A stretch of DNA of 64,000 nucleotides, taken from contig NZ_JAAGPD010000003.1 in NCBI RefSeq assembly GCF_017104565.1, positions 186,001 to 250,000 on the forward strand, read 5' to 3'. Source of the stretch: Paraburkholderia sp. Tr-20389. Lineage in GTDB: Bacteria; Pseudomonadota; Gammaproteobacteria; Burkholderiales; Burkholderiaceae. Below, one piece after another: positions 18,210-27,513 of the stretch; within the stretch, counting starts at the first letter, position 1, and each line of letters starts with the position of its first letter. The notes below the pieces were generated by a model that was given only the letters and a program-made list of their open reading frames with translations, did not search any database and had not been told where the DNA came from. A program made the translations under genes and the position numbers.

Positions 18210-18686
18210 ATGGTGACGTCCCGCTCGCGCACTACCACGCCGCACACCATGCACCGCAATCTGCCGATGCTGCTGCTGCGCGCGCGCGAACTCATGATGG
18301 CGCGATTCCGTCCGCTGCTGACGGCGCAGGGGCTCACCGAGCAGCAATGGCGCATCATTCGCGCGTTGCATGAGAACGGGCCGCTGGAGCCGCGGCAGTT
18401 ATGCGCGCTGTGTACGATCTCGAGCCCGAGTCTCGCCGGCGTGCTCGCGCGGATGGAAGATCTCGGCCACGTGACGAAAGAGCGCTTCGAAGACGATCAG
18501 CGGCGCGTGCGCGTGTCGCTGACGACGCAAAGCGCGGAAGTCGTCGAGCGGATGAAGCCGTTGCTGGAGGCGGAGTATCAGGCGCTGGAGCAGCAAGTCG
18601 GCACGAAGGTCGTCGAGGATCTTTATGTGGCTGTCGATGCGTTGATCAAAGCGCTGGCGACGGGCGAAATCCGCGAAGCGGAATGA
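18210..18686 (+). CDS. MarR-family regulator, HpaR-like
   Basis: The core matches HpaR, the repressor of homoprotocatechuate degradation: HRNLPMLLLRARELMMARFRP, then LTEQQWRIIRAL and the winged helix with SSPSLAGVLARMEDLGHV and DDQRRVRVSLT. The ATG at 18210 leaves about 14 residues before HRNLPM, typical of beta-proteobacterial relatives; ATG at 18177 or 18249 is also possible. It is convergent with the monooxygenase operon to the right and may respond to an aromatic acid handled there. Confidence 0.8.
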   Translation: MVTSRSRTTTPHTMHRNLPMLLLRARELMMARFRPLLTAQGLTEQQWRIIRALHENGPLEPRQLCALCTISSPSLAGVLARMEDLGHVTKERFEDDQRRVRVSLTTQSAEVVERMKPLLEAEYQALEQQVGTKVVEDLYVAVDALIKALATGEIREAE

Positions 18687-18732
18687 GACGACGCGACGCG
18701 TCATCTCAGCCACATGCACCGAGCGGGCATCG

Positions 18733-18912
18733 CTACTCACCCACCCCGTCCCCCGCCGCATCAATCAATCCCAACGATACATCCGCATCGCCGATCTTCT
18801 CGATCGCGAGCAACACAAAGCGCGCGAGAAACAGCGGCGCGCTGGCCTCGCCGAGTTGGGTCATCGTTTTGCACAACCGTGTGTAGACGACGTCGAGTTC
18901 TGCATCGGTCAT
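18733..18912 (-). CDS. DUF2783-like small protein
   Basis: This 59-residue protein starts MTDAELDVVYTRLC and matches the DUF2783 pattern (TRLCKTMTQLGE...LFLARFVLLAIEKIGD). It has a strong ribosome site (AAAGGAG) and starts 28 bp after the FAD monooxygenase gene, so it is the last gene of that operon. DUF2783 proteins are usually found beside class A flavin monooxygenases. An accessory role is likely but not known to me. Confidence 0.78.
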   Translation of the reverse strand: MTDAELDVVYTRLCKTMTQLGEASAPLFLARFVLLAIEKIGDADVSLGLIDAAGDGVGE

Positions 18913-18940
18913 CGCGTTCTCCTTTCGTTGTTTCGGTTCA

Positions 18941-20635
18941 TCAAGCCAGTGCGCGCACAATCGCCGCTTCGACATCGGCTGCGTCGGCATCGCGCCAGCG
19001 ACCCAGCACATGCCCGTCCGGCCGCACCAGATACACCGTTCCCGTCTTTGCGTCATATCGCTCGAAGATGCGCCCCGTGTGATCCCACGCGTGCACGCCC
19101 TTCGCTTGCGGATGCAAACGCGCGCTGAGCGGCACGATCCTGAACGGCACGCCGCGATCACGCAGCGCGGATACGAGTGCGCTGAAACTGTCGGGCACTT
19201 CGCCCTCGTCGCTGAAATACAGCGCGGTAAAGCGCGCACCGACGAGATCGGTCAAATGAGCCTCGCGCGCGTGCCCGCCTTCGGCCACGGTCAACGGATA
19301 CTCCGCCAGCACGGCGCCCGGCATCGGACCCACAGCGAACGCATCGCTGTCGGCGACATTCAGCGGCGAATCCACATACGTGATCGCCGACGTCTGCCGT
19401 GGATTGATCAGCGAGCGCACGCCCGGATGCATCACGGCAAGACTCAACACGGCTTTGCGCATCAGATCGAACGCGAACGACGGCGGTGCCATGAATTCGG
19501 TGCTCTTCGTGCCGTAGCTCAAGTTCTCGTGCGTAGCGGCGACGCGCTCGTCCGAATAGCTGTCGAGCAGCGACGCCGACGCGAGCCCCTTGACGACGAA
19601 CGCAAGTTTCCACGCGATGTTGTCCGCATCGTCGATACCCGAGTTCGCGCCGCGCACGCCGAAGATCGGCACGAGATGCGCGGCATCGCCCGCGAACATC
19701 ACGCGGTCGTGGCGATAACGTTCGAGCGTCAGCGCATTGGCCTTGTAGATCGTGATCCAGATCGGCGACCATTCGCCCTTCTCGCCCATCATGTCGAGCA
19801 GGCTTTGCACACGCGGCATCACGTTTTCGGGCTTCACCGCCTGTTCAGCATCCTCGCCGTCGCGCAACTGATAGTCGATGCGCCATACGTTGTCCGGCTG
19901 CTTGTGCACGAGCACGGTCGAACCGGGGTTCGACGAAGGGTCGAAATACGCGAGACGTTCCGTCGGCCGATCGCTGTGCAATTCGATATCGACGATCACG
20001 TAGCGCCCTTCGTAGCTCGTGCCTTGCAACTGCAAGCCGAGCGCTTCGCGGATCGTGCTGCGTCCGCCATCGGCTGCGACCACCCAGTTGGTGTCGAGCG
20101 CGTAGTCGCCATCGGGCGTGCTCAGATGCAGGGTCGCGCCGTCGTCGCGCGAATCGATCGACTTCACACGCGTCTGCCAGCGGATATCGATCAGATCGGC
20201 ACGCTTCTCCGCTGCATCGAGCAGAAACTGTTCGATGTGATATTGCGCGAGGTTGACCATCGGCGGCAGCTTCTGGTTCTCGTCCTGCGGCATCGTGAAG
20301 TGCAGCACTTCGGTGTCGCGATAGAAGCTACGTCCGCCCGTCCACGGCAAGCCCGTTTTCAGAAAACCTTCGACGGCGCCGAGGCGCTCGATGATCTCCA
20401 GGCTGCGACGCGAGATGCAGATCGCGCGGCTGCCGTAGCACACGGAATCGTCCGCTTCGATCAGCACGCACGGCACGCCGTGATTCGCGAGGCCGAGCGC
20501 AACGGCCAGCCCGACCGGCCCGCCGCCGACGATCGTCACCGCGTGGCGCTTTGCGTCCACGCCCTGCTTCAATTGCGGCACACGCGCCGCGTACTGTTTG
20601 GCCGCGAACGGATACGGTTTGAATTGCCTGTTCAT
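18941..20635 (-). CDS. FAD-dependent aromatic-type monooxygenase (class A, MhpA-like)
   Basis: The 564-residue protein starts at MNRQFKPYPF (ATG at 20635, AGGAG upstream). It has the three class A flavoprotein signatures: VGGGPVGLAVALGLANHG (FAD, near residue 35), ADGGRSTIREALG (DG motif), and FAGDAAHLVPIFGVRGAN (GD motif, near 310). A thioredoxin-like C-terminal domain follows, as in phenol hydroxylases and MhpA. The enzyme would hydroxylate a phenolic substrate with NAD(P)H and O2. It is flanked by an MFS carrier and a DUF2783 gene in one operon. Confidence 0.85.
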   Translation of the reverse strand: MNRQFKPYPFAAKQYAARVPQLKQGVDAKRHAVTIVGGGPVGLAVALGLANHGVPCVLIEADDSVCYGSRAICISRRSLEIIERLGAVEGFLKTGLPWTGGRSFYRDTEVLHFTMPQDENQKLPPMVNLAQYHIEQFLLDAAEKRADLIDIRWQTRVKSIDSRDDGATLHLSTPDGDYALDTNWVVAADGGRSTIREALGLQLQGTSYEGRYVIVDIELHSDRPTERLAYFDPSSNPGSTVLVHKQPDNVWRIDYQLRDGEDAEQAVKPENVMPRVQSLLDMMGEKGEWSPIWITIYKANALTLERYRHDRVMFAGDAAHLVPIFGVRGANSGIDDADNIAWKLAFVVKGLASASLLDSYSDERVAATHENLSYGTKSTEFMAPPSFAFDLMRKAVLSLAVMHPGVRSLINPRQTSAITYVDSPLNVADSDAFAVGPMPGAVLAEYPLTVAEGGHAREAHLTDLVGARFTALYFSDEGEVPDSFSALVSALRDRGVPFRIVPLSARLHPQAKGVHAWDHTGRIFERYDAKTGTVYLVRPDGHVLGRWRDADAADVEAAIVRALA

Positions 20636-20658
20636 CCAATGCTCCTGATTCGAAATCT

Positions 20659-22023
20659 TCAAGCGACGCTTGCACGCGGCGCTTCGCGTTTGTCCATCGG
20701 CAACAAGGTCACGACGATCACGCCGATCACGAGCAGCACCGCCGAATACAGCAGCCCAGACGAGAAGCTATGCGTCGCGTCCTTCAGCCAGCCGACGATC
20801 AACGGATTCAACGCCGAACTGATATTGCCCGTCGCGTTGATCACGGCAATGCCGATGGCGCGTGCACGGAAACTCAGGGCATGATCGGGCGTCGTCCAGA
20901 AGATCGACATCGCCGTGTACGAACCCGCCGACGCGAGGCACACGCCGAGCATGCGCAAGGCCGGGTTCGTCGAATATGCGGTGCACAACCAGCCGGCGGC
21001 GGAGAACAGCATCGGGATCATCAGGTGCCACTTGCGCTCCTGCTTGCGATCCGAACGTCGTCCCCACCAGATCATCGCGACGATCGTGCACACCTGAGGA
21101 ATCGCGGCGAGCAGGCCGATCGTGCGATTGCTAGCGTCGGCGCTGAAGCTCTTCACGATCAGCGGCGTCCACACGGCGACCATCGCCAGCGTGTTCACGA
21201 GACAGAAGTACGCAATCGCGAACTTCACGACCACCGGCGACAACAATTCGCTGACGATGCTTTGCGCGCCGCCCGTCTTCGTTTGCACGGTGACGTCCTG
21301 CCGATGCTCAGCCGCGAGCGTCGCGGCAAGCGCGCGCTTCTCCTCGTCGTCGAGCCAGCGTGCCTGCTGCGGACCGTCGTCGAGCCAGGCGTACACCACG
21401 AGGCCGAGAATCGCCGACGGCAGACCTTCCAGCAAAAAGAGCCATTGCCAGCCCTTCAGGCCCATCGTGCCGTCGAGCCCAAGAATGAAGCCCGACAACG
21501 CCGAACCGACAGCCGCCGTCACGGGCATCGCGATCATGAAGAGCGCGTTGGCGCGCGCCCGATACGCAGCGGGAAACCAGTAGGTCAGGTACAGCAGAAT
21601 GCCCGGCAAGAAGCCCGCTTCCGTCACGCCGACCAGCACGCGCAGTACATACAGCGTGCCGGGGCTGGTCGCGAACATCGTCGCCGTCGATGCGATTCCC
21701 CACGCGATCATGATCGTGCCGATCCATCTGCGCGCGCCGATGCGCGCCAGCACCACGTTGCCCGGAATGCCGAACGCGATGTACGCGACGTAGAAGAGCG
21801 TCGTCGCGAGCCCGAACTGCGTGCTCGTGAGCCCGAGGTCCTTCATCATCGTCAGGCCGGCGAAGCCGATGTTGATGCGATCGAGGAACGAGAAGAAGAA
21901 CAGCACGAACAGAAACCACAGCAGATGCCGCGATACTTTCGCGATCACGGGCTGTTCGTTCGTGTGCGGCACGCTGGTGGCGGGCGTCGCATGCAGCGCG
22001 CCGGCTCGCGAGGAGGATTCCAT
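20659..22023 (-). CDS. MFS transporter of the anion:cation symporter (ACS) family
   Basis: The 454-residue protein starts at MESSSRAGAL (ATG at 22023). It has about 12 membrane segments and the ACS-type first block, LFFFSFLDRINIGFAGLTMMKDLGL, as in phthalate, tartrate and 4-hydroxyphenylacetate permeases. Further conserved blocks are FGIPGNVVLARIGARRWIG and TEAGFLPGILLYLTYWFP. It ends 23 bp before the monooxygenase gene, so it probably imports that enzyme's aromatic-acid substrate. Confidence 0.85.
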   Translation of the reverse strand: MESSSRAGALHATPATSVPHTNEQPVIAKVSRHLLWFLFVLFFFSFLDRINIGFAGLTMMKDLGLTSTQFGLATTLFYVAYIAFGIPGNVVLARIGARRWIGTIMIAWGIASTATMFATSPGTLYVLRVLVGVTEAGFLPGILLYLTYWFPAAYRARANALFMIAMPVTAAVGSALSGFILGLDGTMGLKGWQWLFLLEGLPSAILGLVVYAWLDDGPQQARWLDDEEKRALAATLAAEHRQDVTVQTKTGGAQSIVSELLSPVVVKFAIAYFCLVNTLAMVAVWTPLIVKSFSADASNRTIGLLAAIPQVCTIVAMIWWGRRSDRKQERKWHLMIPMLFSAAGWLCTAYSTNPALRMLGVCLASAGSYTAMSIFWTTPDHALSFRARAIGIAVINATGNISSALNPLIVGWLKDATHSFSSGLLYSAVLLVIGVIVVTLLPMDKREAPRASVA

Positions 22024-22241
22024 ACCGTTGTCTCCGATGTTGACGCTATGCCGGACGCGAGGCCCGGTGCAATCGCTTCGACGAGCCGCGTTACATCGTG
22101 GGCGGCGCATGGCGATGCGTCGCAGTATGGAGGCCGGCAGCATGCCGCCTGTCCTCATTTTGGGTACAACATGAGAGCCGTTCGGGCCTGGGGAAAACGC
22201 TGACCGCGCTCAGCGGAAACGCGTCGCCAAAGCGGATCGCA

Positions 22242-23060
22242 TCAACCCTTGCCGGATCCGATGCACAGCGCAAACAACTGCCGCTGGCTCGAAATGCCGA
22301 GCCGCCGGAATGCGCGCTTCTGATACGTGACGACGCTCGTCGCCTTGATGCCCATCGTGTCGCCGATCTCCTGCGCGGTGCGCCCTTCGAGCACGCCTGT
22401 CAGGACGTCGAGTTCGCGCTTCGACAGTTCAGGGCACAGGCCGCGTACGCGCGCGAGCATCAGATGCGAAATCGCCATGTCGCGCTGACCGCAGATCGCG
22501 TAGTGATGCTTCGCCGCGTGCGCGATCAGCGGCGCCATCGCTTCGATCAACGCGATTTCGCGCGGATGGTAGTTGCCGAAGCGGCGGTCGCGATACAGGT
22601 TCACCGAGAGCCAGATATCGGCTGTCGGCTGCACGAGAAGCGACACGCGGTCCGACACGTTCGGCTGCTGATAGCACGCGGCGCGATACGCTTCGTTGAG
22701 GATGTCGTCGCTCGTCTGCTGATGCAGCACGAGCGTCGAGCCAGGCTTGTCGTTGCGCGCCGACGAAACGATCTTCTGATTGCCGTCGAGCGCATAGAAA
22801 TGGCGCGCATAAGTATCGGCGACATCGCGCAGAAAACGCCCGCCGCGATGGTCCGCCACCGACACCGTGCGCGGCCGGTTGCCGAATTCATACGCGAAGA
22901 TCGTGCACTGCGAAATCGCGGCGATATCGCCGAGCAGCTTCAGCACTTCGGCGGCGAGCGCATTCGAGTCGTCGCTGCCGATCGACGACACGAGCCCCGT
23001 CGCTCGGCTGAGATCCAGCTGCCCTTGTGAAACGGGACGGTCGAGGCGCCATGAACGCAT
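22242..23060 (-). CDS. LuxR-family transcriptional regulator
   Basis: The 272-residue protein has a C-terminal LuxR helix-turn-helix (residues 205-265: LSKRELDVLTGVLEGRTAQEIGDTMGIK...VVTYQKRAFRRLGI). The N-terminal 190 residues form an uncharacterised sensory domain with no receiver Asp and no clear acyl-homoserine-lactone pocket. It lies upstream of the MFS-monooxygenase operon in the same direction and is divergent from the SBP56 gene, so either could be its target. No luxI is nearby. Confidence 0.8.
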   Translation of the reverse strand: MRSWRLDRPVSQGQLDLSRATGLVSSIGSDDSNALAAEVLKLLGDIAAISQCTIFAYEFGNRPRTVSVADHRGGRFLRDVADTYARHFYALDGNQKIVSSARNDKPGSTLVLHQQTSDDILNEAYRAACYQQPNVSDRVSLLVQPTADIWLSVNLYRDRRFGNYHPREIALIEAMAPLIAHAAKHHYAICGQRDMAISHLMLARVRGLCPELSKRELDVLTGVLEGRTAQEIGDTMGIKATSVVTYQKRAFRRLGISSQRQLFALCIGSGKG

Positions 23061-23318
23061 GATTGGAAACGCAGCTTTGCGGCTAAAAAGGGGCAGAAAT
23101 GACGGTGATGTTGCGTCATTTTAGTCCGGTCTGCATCGCGCGATGCATGGCGCATTAACGCTGCTGCATTCAGATCGACGCAATCGCGTGTATCACATCA
23201 CATTCATCCGCAAGTCAGCGCGAAATTGCCTACAGTGAAAGCCCGAACGCATGCGCCGTCTTCGTTAGAGGTGCGTGCGATTCGCGTGCCGTATGCAACA
23301 TCCTCCGGAGACTGAGAT

Positions 23319-24713
23319 ATGGCGACCTGGAAACCCGATCCGACCTTCTATCCTTCCGCCCGCATGGCAGGCAGCGCGCCGAAGGAGACCGTCGCGTATG
23401 TGGCGAGCTTCGATCCGTCGCGCGAATCGCCCGATGAACTCGCCGTCGTCGATGTCGATCCCGGCTCCGCGGACTATGGGCGCATCGTCAGCCGCGTGCC
23501 GATGCCCAATACGGGCGACGAGCTGCATCACTTCGGCTGGAACGCGTGCAGTTCGTGCCTGTGTCCGAACGCGCCGCATCCGCATACGGAGCGCCGCTAT
23601 CTCGTCGTGCCGGGACTGCGCTCGTCGCGCATCCACATTCTCGATACGAAGCCCGACAAGCGGAAGCCGAAAATTGTGCGCGTGCTCGAACCCGCGGAAG
23701 TCGCGGAAAAAGCGGGCTACACGCGCCCGCATACGGTTCACTGCGGTCCTCAGGGCATTTACGTCGTGTCGCTCGCGAACGCGCAAGGCGAAGCGCCAGG
23801 CGGCATCTTCCTGATGGATCACGAAACGTTCGATATCCGCGGCCAGTGGGAAATCGATCGCGGCCCGCAGGAACTGGCGTATGACGGCTGGTGGCATCTC
23901 GGCTACGACACCGTCGTGACGAGCGAATGGGGCCTGCCCGCGACCTTCGAGAACGGTCTCGTGCCGGAAGTGCTGCTCGGCGGGCAATATGGGCACCGCC
24001 TGCACTTCTGGGACATGAACACACGCAAGCATAAGCAGGTCGTGGACTTCGGCGCGGAGAACCAGCTCGTGTTCGAACTGCGTCCCGCGCACGACCCGAC
24101 CAAAGCGTACGGCTTCGTCAATTCGGTGATCAGTCTCAAGGATCTGTCCGCGTCGATCTGGACGTGGTATCGCGACGGCGATCAATGGGCCGCGCGCAAG
24201 GTGATCGAGATTCCCGCCGAGCCCGCCGATGCGTCACTGCTTCCGCCGATGCTCAAAGGCTTCGGCGCGGTGCCGCCGCTCGTCACCGATATCGCACTGT
24301 CGCTCGATGACCGCTTCCTTTATGTGTCGTGCTGGGGTACCGGCGACCTCCGGCAATACGACGTATCCGACCCGATGAAACCCGAACTGACGGGAACGGT
24401 GCGCATCGGCGGAATTGCCGCGCGCGCGACGCATCCGGCGGCCGGCGAGCGTCCGTTGAACGGCGGTCCGCAGATGGTCGAAGTGAGCCGCGACGGCAGC
24501 CGCGTGTACTTCACCAACTCGCTCTACGGCGTGATCGACGATCAGTTCTATACGGAAGGGCTCGACGGCTGGATGGTCAGCCTGGATGCCGGCAAGAACG
24601 GCGGGCTTACCGTTGCGAAGAACTTCTTCGTCGACTGGCCGAAGTCGCATCGGCCGCATCAGATCCGGCTCGAAGGCGGCGATGCGTCGTCGGATTCGTA
24701 TTGCTATCCGTGA
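23319..24713 (+). CDS. Selenium-binding protein SBP56 / methanethiol oxidase
   Basis: The 464-residue protein matches the SBP56 family along its length: HFGWNACSSCLCP near residue 70 (metal- or selenium-binding cysteines), RPHTVHCGPQGIYVVSLAN, ELAYDGWWHLGYDTVVTSEWG, and the C-terminal KSHRPHQIRLEGGDASSDSYC. Bacterial members oxidise methanethiol to formaldehyde, H2S and H2O2 using copper. No signal peptide is seen. A GGAG site precedes the ATG. The next gene, a membrane protein, starts 7 bp after the stop, so they form an operon. Confidence 0.88.
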   Translation: MATWKPDPTFYPSARMAGSAPKETVAYVASFDPSRESPDELAVVDVDPGSADYGRIVSRVPMPNTGDELHHFGWNACSSCLCPNAPHPHTERRYLVVPGLRSSRIHILDTKPDKRKPKIVRVLEPAEVAEKAGYTRPHTVHCGPQGIYVVSLANAQGEAPGGIFLMDHETFDIRGQWEIDRGPQELAYDGWWHLGYDTVVTSEWGLPATFENGLVPEVLLGGQYGHRLHFWDMNTRKHKQVVDFGAENQLVFELRPAHDPTKAYGFVNSVISLKDLSASIWTWYRDGDQWAARKVIEIPAEPADASLLPPMLKGFGAVPPLVTDIALSLDDRFLYVSCWGTGDLRQYDVSDPMKPELTGTVRIGGIAARATHPAAGERPLNGGPQMVEVSRDGSRVYFTNSLYGVIDDQFYTEGLDGWMVSLDAGKNGGLTVAKNFFVDWPKSHRPHQIRLEGGDASSDSYCYP

Positions 24714-24720
24714 GCGTGTG

Positions 24721-25332
24721 ATGAGCGGCGTGTGGGCGACGGTGATCGGCAGCGGGATTTTTCATGGCGTGAATCCCGCGATGGGCTGGCTGTTCGCCGC
24801 CGCGCTCGGGCTCCAGCATCGCAGCCGCAAAGCCGTGCTGATGGCGCTGCCGCCGCTCGCGCTCGGACATGCCGTCGCCGTGATGCTCGTGACGACGTCG
24901 GCGGTCGCGCTCGGGCTCTTCGCACACACCGAACATCTGCGCGCGATCATGGGTGTGCTGCTGATCGCCTGGGCCGCGTATCACCACTTCTACGGACACC
25001 GGCAGCGCGTACGCGTCGGCATGACGGCGGGCTTCTTCGGGCTTGCGCTGTGGTCTGCGGCGATGGCGACGATGCACGGCGCGGGCCTCATGCTGCTGCC
25101 TGCGCTGCTGCCGCTGTGCGGTGCGGGCATGCCCGTCGGCAGTTCACTCGAATCCGTCGGGCAGGTGACGGCCGTGCATACCCTCGTCACGCTCGCGACG
25201 GCGGGCGCGATCGCGCTGCTCGCCTATCAGTATCTGGGACTCGGCATGCTGCGCCGTGGCTGGATCAATTTCGACTGGCTGTGGTGCGGCGCGCTGACCG
25301 TCACGGGCGTGCTGCTGATCGTCACCGGCTAG
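24721..25332 (+). CDS. Multi-pass membrane protein of the SBP56 operon
   Basis: The 203-residue protein starts at MSGVWATVIG (ATG at 24721; a GTG lies one codon earlier). It is very hydrophobic, with five or six membrane segments. A GIFHGVNPAMGWLFAAALG motif at the N-terminus and an AAMATMHGAGLMLLP stretch contribute conserved His residues inside membrane helices, which could bind a metal. I do not know its function. Its position directly behind the methanethiol oxidase gene suggests a role with it, for example metal supply. Confidence 0.7.
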   Translation: MSGVWATVIGSGIFHGVNPAMGWLFAAALGLQHRSRKAVLMALPPLALGHAVAVMLVTTSAVALGLFAHTEHLRAIMGVLLIAWAAYHHFYGHRQRVRVGMTAGFFGLALWSAAMATMHGAGLMLLPALLPLCGAGMPVGSSLESVGQVTAVHTLVTLATAGAIALLAYQYLGLGMLRRGWINFDWLWCGALTVTGVLLIVTG

Positions 25333-25355
25333 CTGTCCGCAACGATCGATCCTGC

Positions 25356-25441
25356 TCCCGCATATCCTCACCTTTCGCTACAGTGCCGTGCGGGTTGCGA
25401 GGCAACTCACCGTTGCAGTGCTCCCGAATACCCTCACCTGA
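25356..25441 (-). repeat. Two dispersed Rep iteron copies
   Basis: TCCCG-CATATC-CTCACCTTT (25356-25375) and TCCCG-AATACC-CTCACCTGA (25422-25441) match the inverted origin iteron. Their starts are exactly 66 bp apart, six turns at 11 bp. They lie in the 328-bp gap before the BMP gene. The only other element seen in this gap is a weak inverted repeat, ATCCG-N8-CGGAT, at 25529-25546. Confidence 0.68.
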
Positions 25442-25660
25442 AGCGCATTCGTGAGGCAATCGGCGGCCGGCCGACTCACCATAACGAAGGTGCGCGATGC
25501 CGATTGCGCCCCCATCACTTCATATCAAATCCGTTATATGGCGGATAACGAATCCTAATTTCGACCTCGATATTGGCTTACGACCATCTCCGCTGACACG
25601 ACGCGGCGGACCGTCCGCACGACGGCCAGGCGTCTTCCCTTTCCCGTCTCCGGAGATTTC

Positions 25661-26770
25661 ATGAAAACAACAATGGCCCGCGCAGTTTCGCGCTCGCTGC
25701 GTATCAAGGCCGTGCTACTTGCCACGTTCGGCGCGGCTGTCCTCAGCACGGCGGCCGTGGCCGCGCAGCCGATGGGCGTCGCGTTCGTCTACCTCGGCAA
25801 TCCCGGCGACGCGGGCTGGACGTACGCGCACGAGCAGGGCGTCAAGGCGATCGAAGCGAAGTTCGGCGACCAGATCAAGGTCACGCGCGTCGAGAACGTG
25901 CCCGAATCGGCGGACTCGGAGCGCGTGTTCCGCGACCTCGCGAGCAAGGGCAACAAGGTGATCGTCGGATCGAGCTTCGGCTTCCAGGACTTCGAACTGA
26001 AGACCGCGAAGGATTACCCCGATATCGTCTTCGAGCACGCGACGGGCTACAAGAAGGCCGCGAACTTCGCGACCTATGACGTGCGCACGTATCAGAGCGC
26101 CTATCTCGCGGGACTCGTCGGCGGCTATACGACGAAGACCAACACGCTGGGCTTCGTCGCTTCGGTGCCCGTACCGGAAGTGGTGCGCAACATCAACGCA
26201 TTCACGATGGGCGCGCGCTCGGTCAATCCGAACGCGAAGGTGAAGGTGGTGTGGATCAACACATGGTTCGATCCGGGCAAGGAGAAGCAGGCAGCCGAGA
26301 CGCTGATTGGCCAGGGCGCCGACGTGCTGATCCAGAACACAGACTCGACGGCGACTATGCAAACCGCCGAGCAAAAGAAGGTGCATGCATTCGGCTGGGA
26401 CTCCGACATGAAGAAGTTCGGTCCGAACGCGCAACTGGGTGCGTGCGTGAGCTACTGGGGCGTCTACTATTCGCATCTGATCGAGCAGGTGCAGTCGGGC
26501 AAGTGGACCAACGCGCCGACGTGGTGGGGCCTCAAGGAGAAGGCGATCGACCTCGCGAGCATCAACACGCAAGCCGTTTCGCCGACCGCGCAAAAGGCGC
26601 TGGCAGACAAGCGCGACGACATCATCGCGGGCAAGTTCGATCCGTTCGCAGGACCGATCAAGGATCAGAGCGGCGCGATCAAGGTAGCTGCCGGCAAATC
26701 GCTGTCGGATGCCGACCTGCTGCGGCTGAACTGGTTCGTGCAAGGCGTCGACGGATCGCTGCCGAAGTAA
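25661..26770 (+). CDS. BMP-family ABC transporter substrate-binding protein
   Basis: The 369-residue protein has a signal peptide (about residues 1-36, ending AAVAAQP) and the BMP/Med pattern: GVAFVYLGNPGDAGWTYAHEQG, a GSSFGFQDF block, and YDVRTYQSAYLAGLVGG. BMP proteins bind purine nucleosides or related ligands for ABC import. No permease or ATPase gene is adjacent. A deaminase gene starts 31 bp downstream, which supports a purine-type ligand. Confidence 0.85.
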   Translation: MKTTMARAVSRSLRIKAVLLATFGAAVLSTAAVAAQPMGVAFVYLGNPGDAGWTYAHEQGVKAIEAKFGDQIKVTRVENVPESADSERVFRDLASKGNKVIVGSSFGFQDFELKTAKDYPDIVFEHATGYKKAANFATYDVRTYQSAYLAGLVGGYTTKTNTLGFVASVPVPEVVRNINAFTMGARSVNPNAKVKVVWINTWFDPGKEKQAAETLIGQGADVLIQNTDSTATMQTAEQKKVHAFGWDSDMKKFGPNAQLGACVSYWGVYYSHLIEQVQSGKWTNAPTWWGLKEKAIDLASINTQAVSPTAQKALADKRDDIIAGKFDPFAGPIKDQSGAIKVAAGKSLSDADLLRLNWFVQGVDGSLPK

Positions 26771-26801
26771 GCAAGAACCATCCATAAGGAGGAGACATCA
26801 T

Positions 26802-27344
26802 TTGAGCCTGACCATTCCATCGAAACAGAACGCGTCGGACTTCCCCGAGCAGGGGCTCGCGCCGACGCGCGAACAGATCGTGCGCCATCTGCGTCATGCG
26901 AGCATCGTCGCGGAGCGCGCAACGCTGATGGGGCATCACCCGTTCGGCGCGATACTCGTCGGCCCGGATCAGGAGACGGTGCTGATCGAGCAAGGTAACG
27001 TCGATACCGTCAATCATGCGGAAGCGGTGCTGGCACGCATCGCCGCGCTCAATTTCACGCCGCAGTATCTATGGAGCTGCACGCTCTACACGACGGTCGA
27101 ACCCTGCTGCATGTGCGCGGGCACTGCGTATTGGGCGAACATCGGGCGGGTGGTGTTCGGGATGACGGAAGAACGCCTGTTGCAGGCTACGGGCAGTCAC
27201 ACGGAAAATCCGACGATGAGCGTGTCGTCGCGATACGTGTTCGATCATTGTCAGAAGCAGGTCGATCTCATCGGTCCCGTCGCCGAAGTCGAAGAAGAAA
27301 TCATGCAGGTGCAGCGCGCGTTTTGGGCCTCGCATTCAAGCTGA
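26802..27344 (+). CDS. Nucleoside/nucleobase deaminase of the cytidine-deaminase superfamily
   Basis: The 180-residue protein starts with TTG at 26802, supported by AAGGAGG nine bases upstream. The zinc site is complete: His72-Ala-Glu (HAE) and PCCMC with Cys102 and Cys105. The pattern fits the guanine deaminase/TadA group. The C-terminal part (ENPTMSVSSRYVFDHCQKQ) is like guanine-deaminase-type members rather than tRNA-specific TadA. It follows the BMP binding protein gene, so a salvage role on an imported purine is likely. Confidence 0.82.
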   Translation: MSLTIPSKQNASDFPEQGLAPTREQIVRHLRHASIVAERATLMGHHPFGAILVGPDQETVLIEQGNVDTVNHAEAVLARIAALNFTPQYLWSCTLYTTVEPCCMCAGTAYWANIGRVVFGMTEERLLQATGSHTENPTMSVSSRYVFDHCQKQVDLIGPVAEVEEEIMQVQRAFWASHSS

Positions 27345-27513
27345 ATCGCAGCGCCGTTTGTTAAATGATTGCGCGCACCACCGCAACGATCTGTTCTCTC
27401 GGCCCTGGCTATTCATAGGCATATTCGCCCACTACCATTCGCGTTCAATCGGAGGCGGCGTCTTCGCGTCGCGCTCCGCAACGAACTGATTACGCGAAGG
27501 TCATCGATTGCCT

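Noticed and set aside
18683-18708. Near-palindrome at the MarR stop as a terminator
   Set aside because: Two mismatches and no T run; may be chance in GC-rich DNA.
19010-22203. Long open frames (624 and 477 codons) opposite the monooxygenase and MFS genes
   Set aside because: Shadow frames rich in Arg and His, with no domain or ribosome site; the opposite strand carries recognisable proteins.
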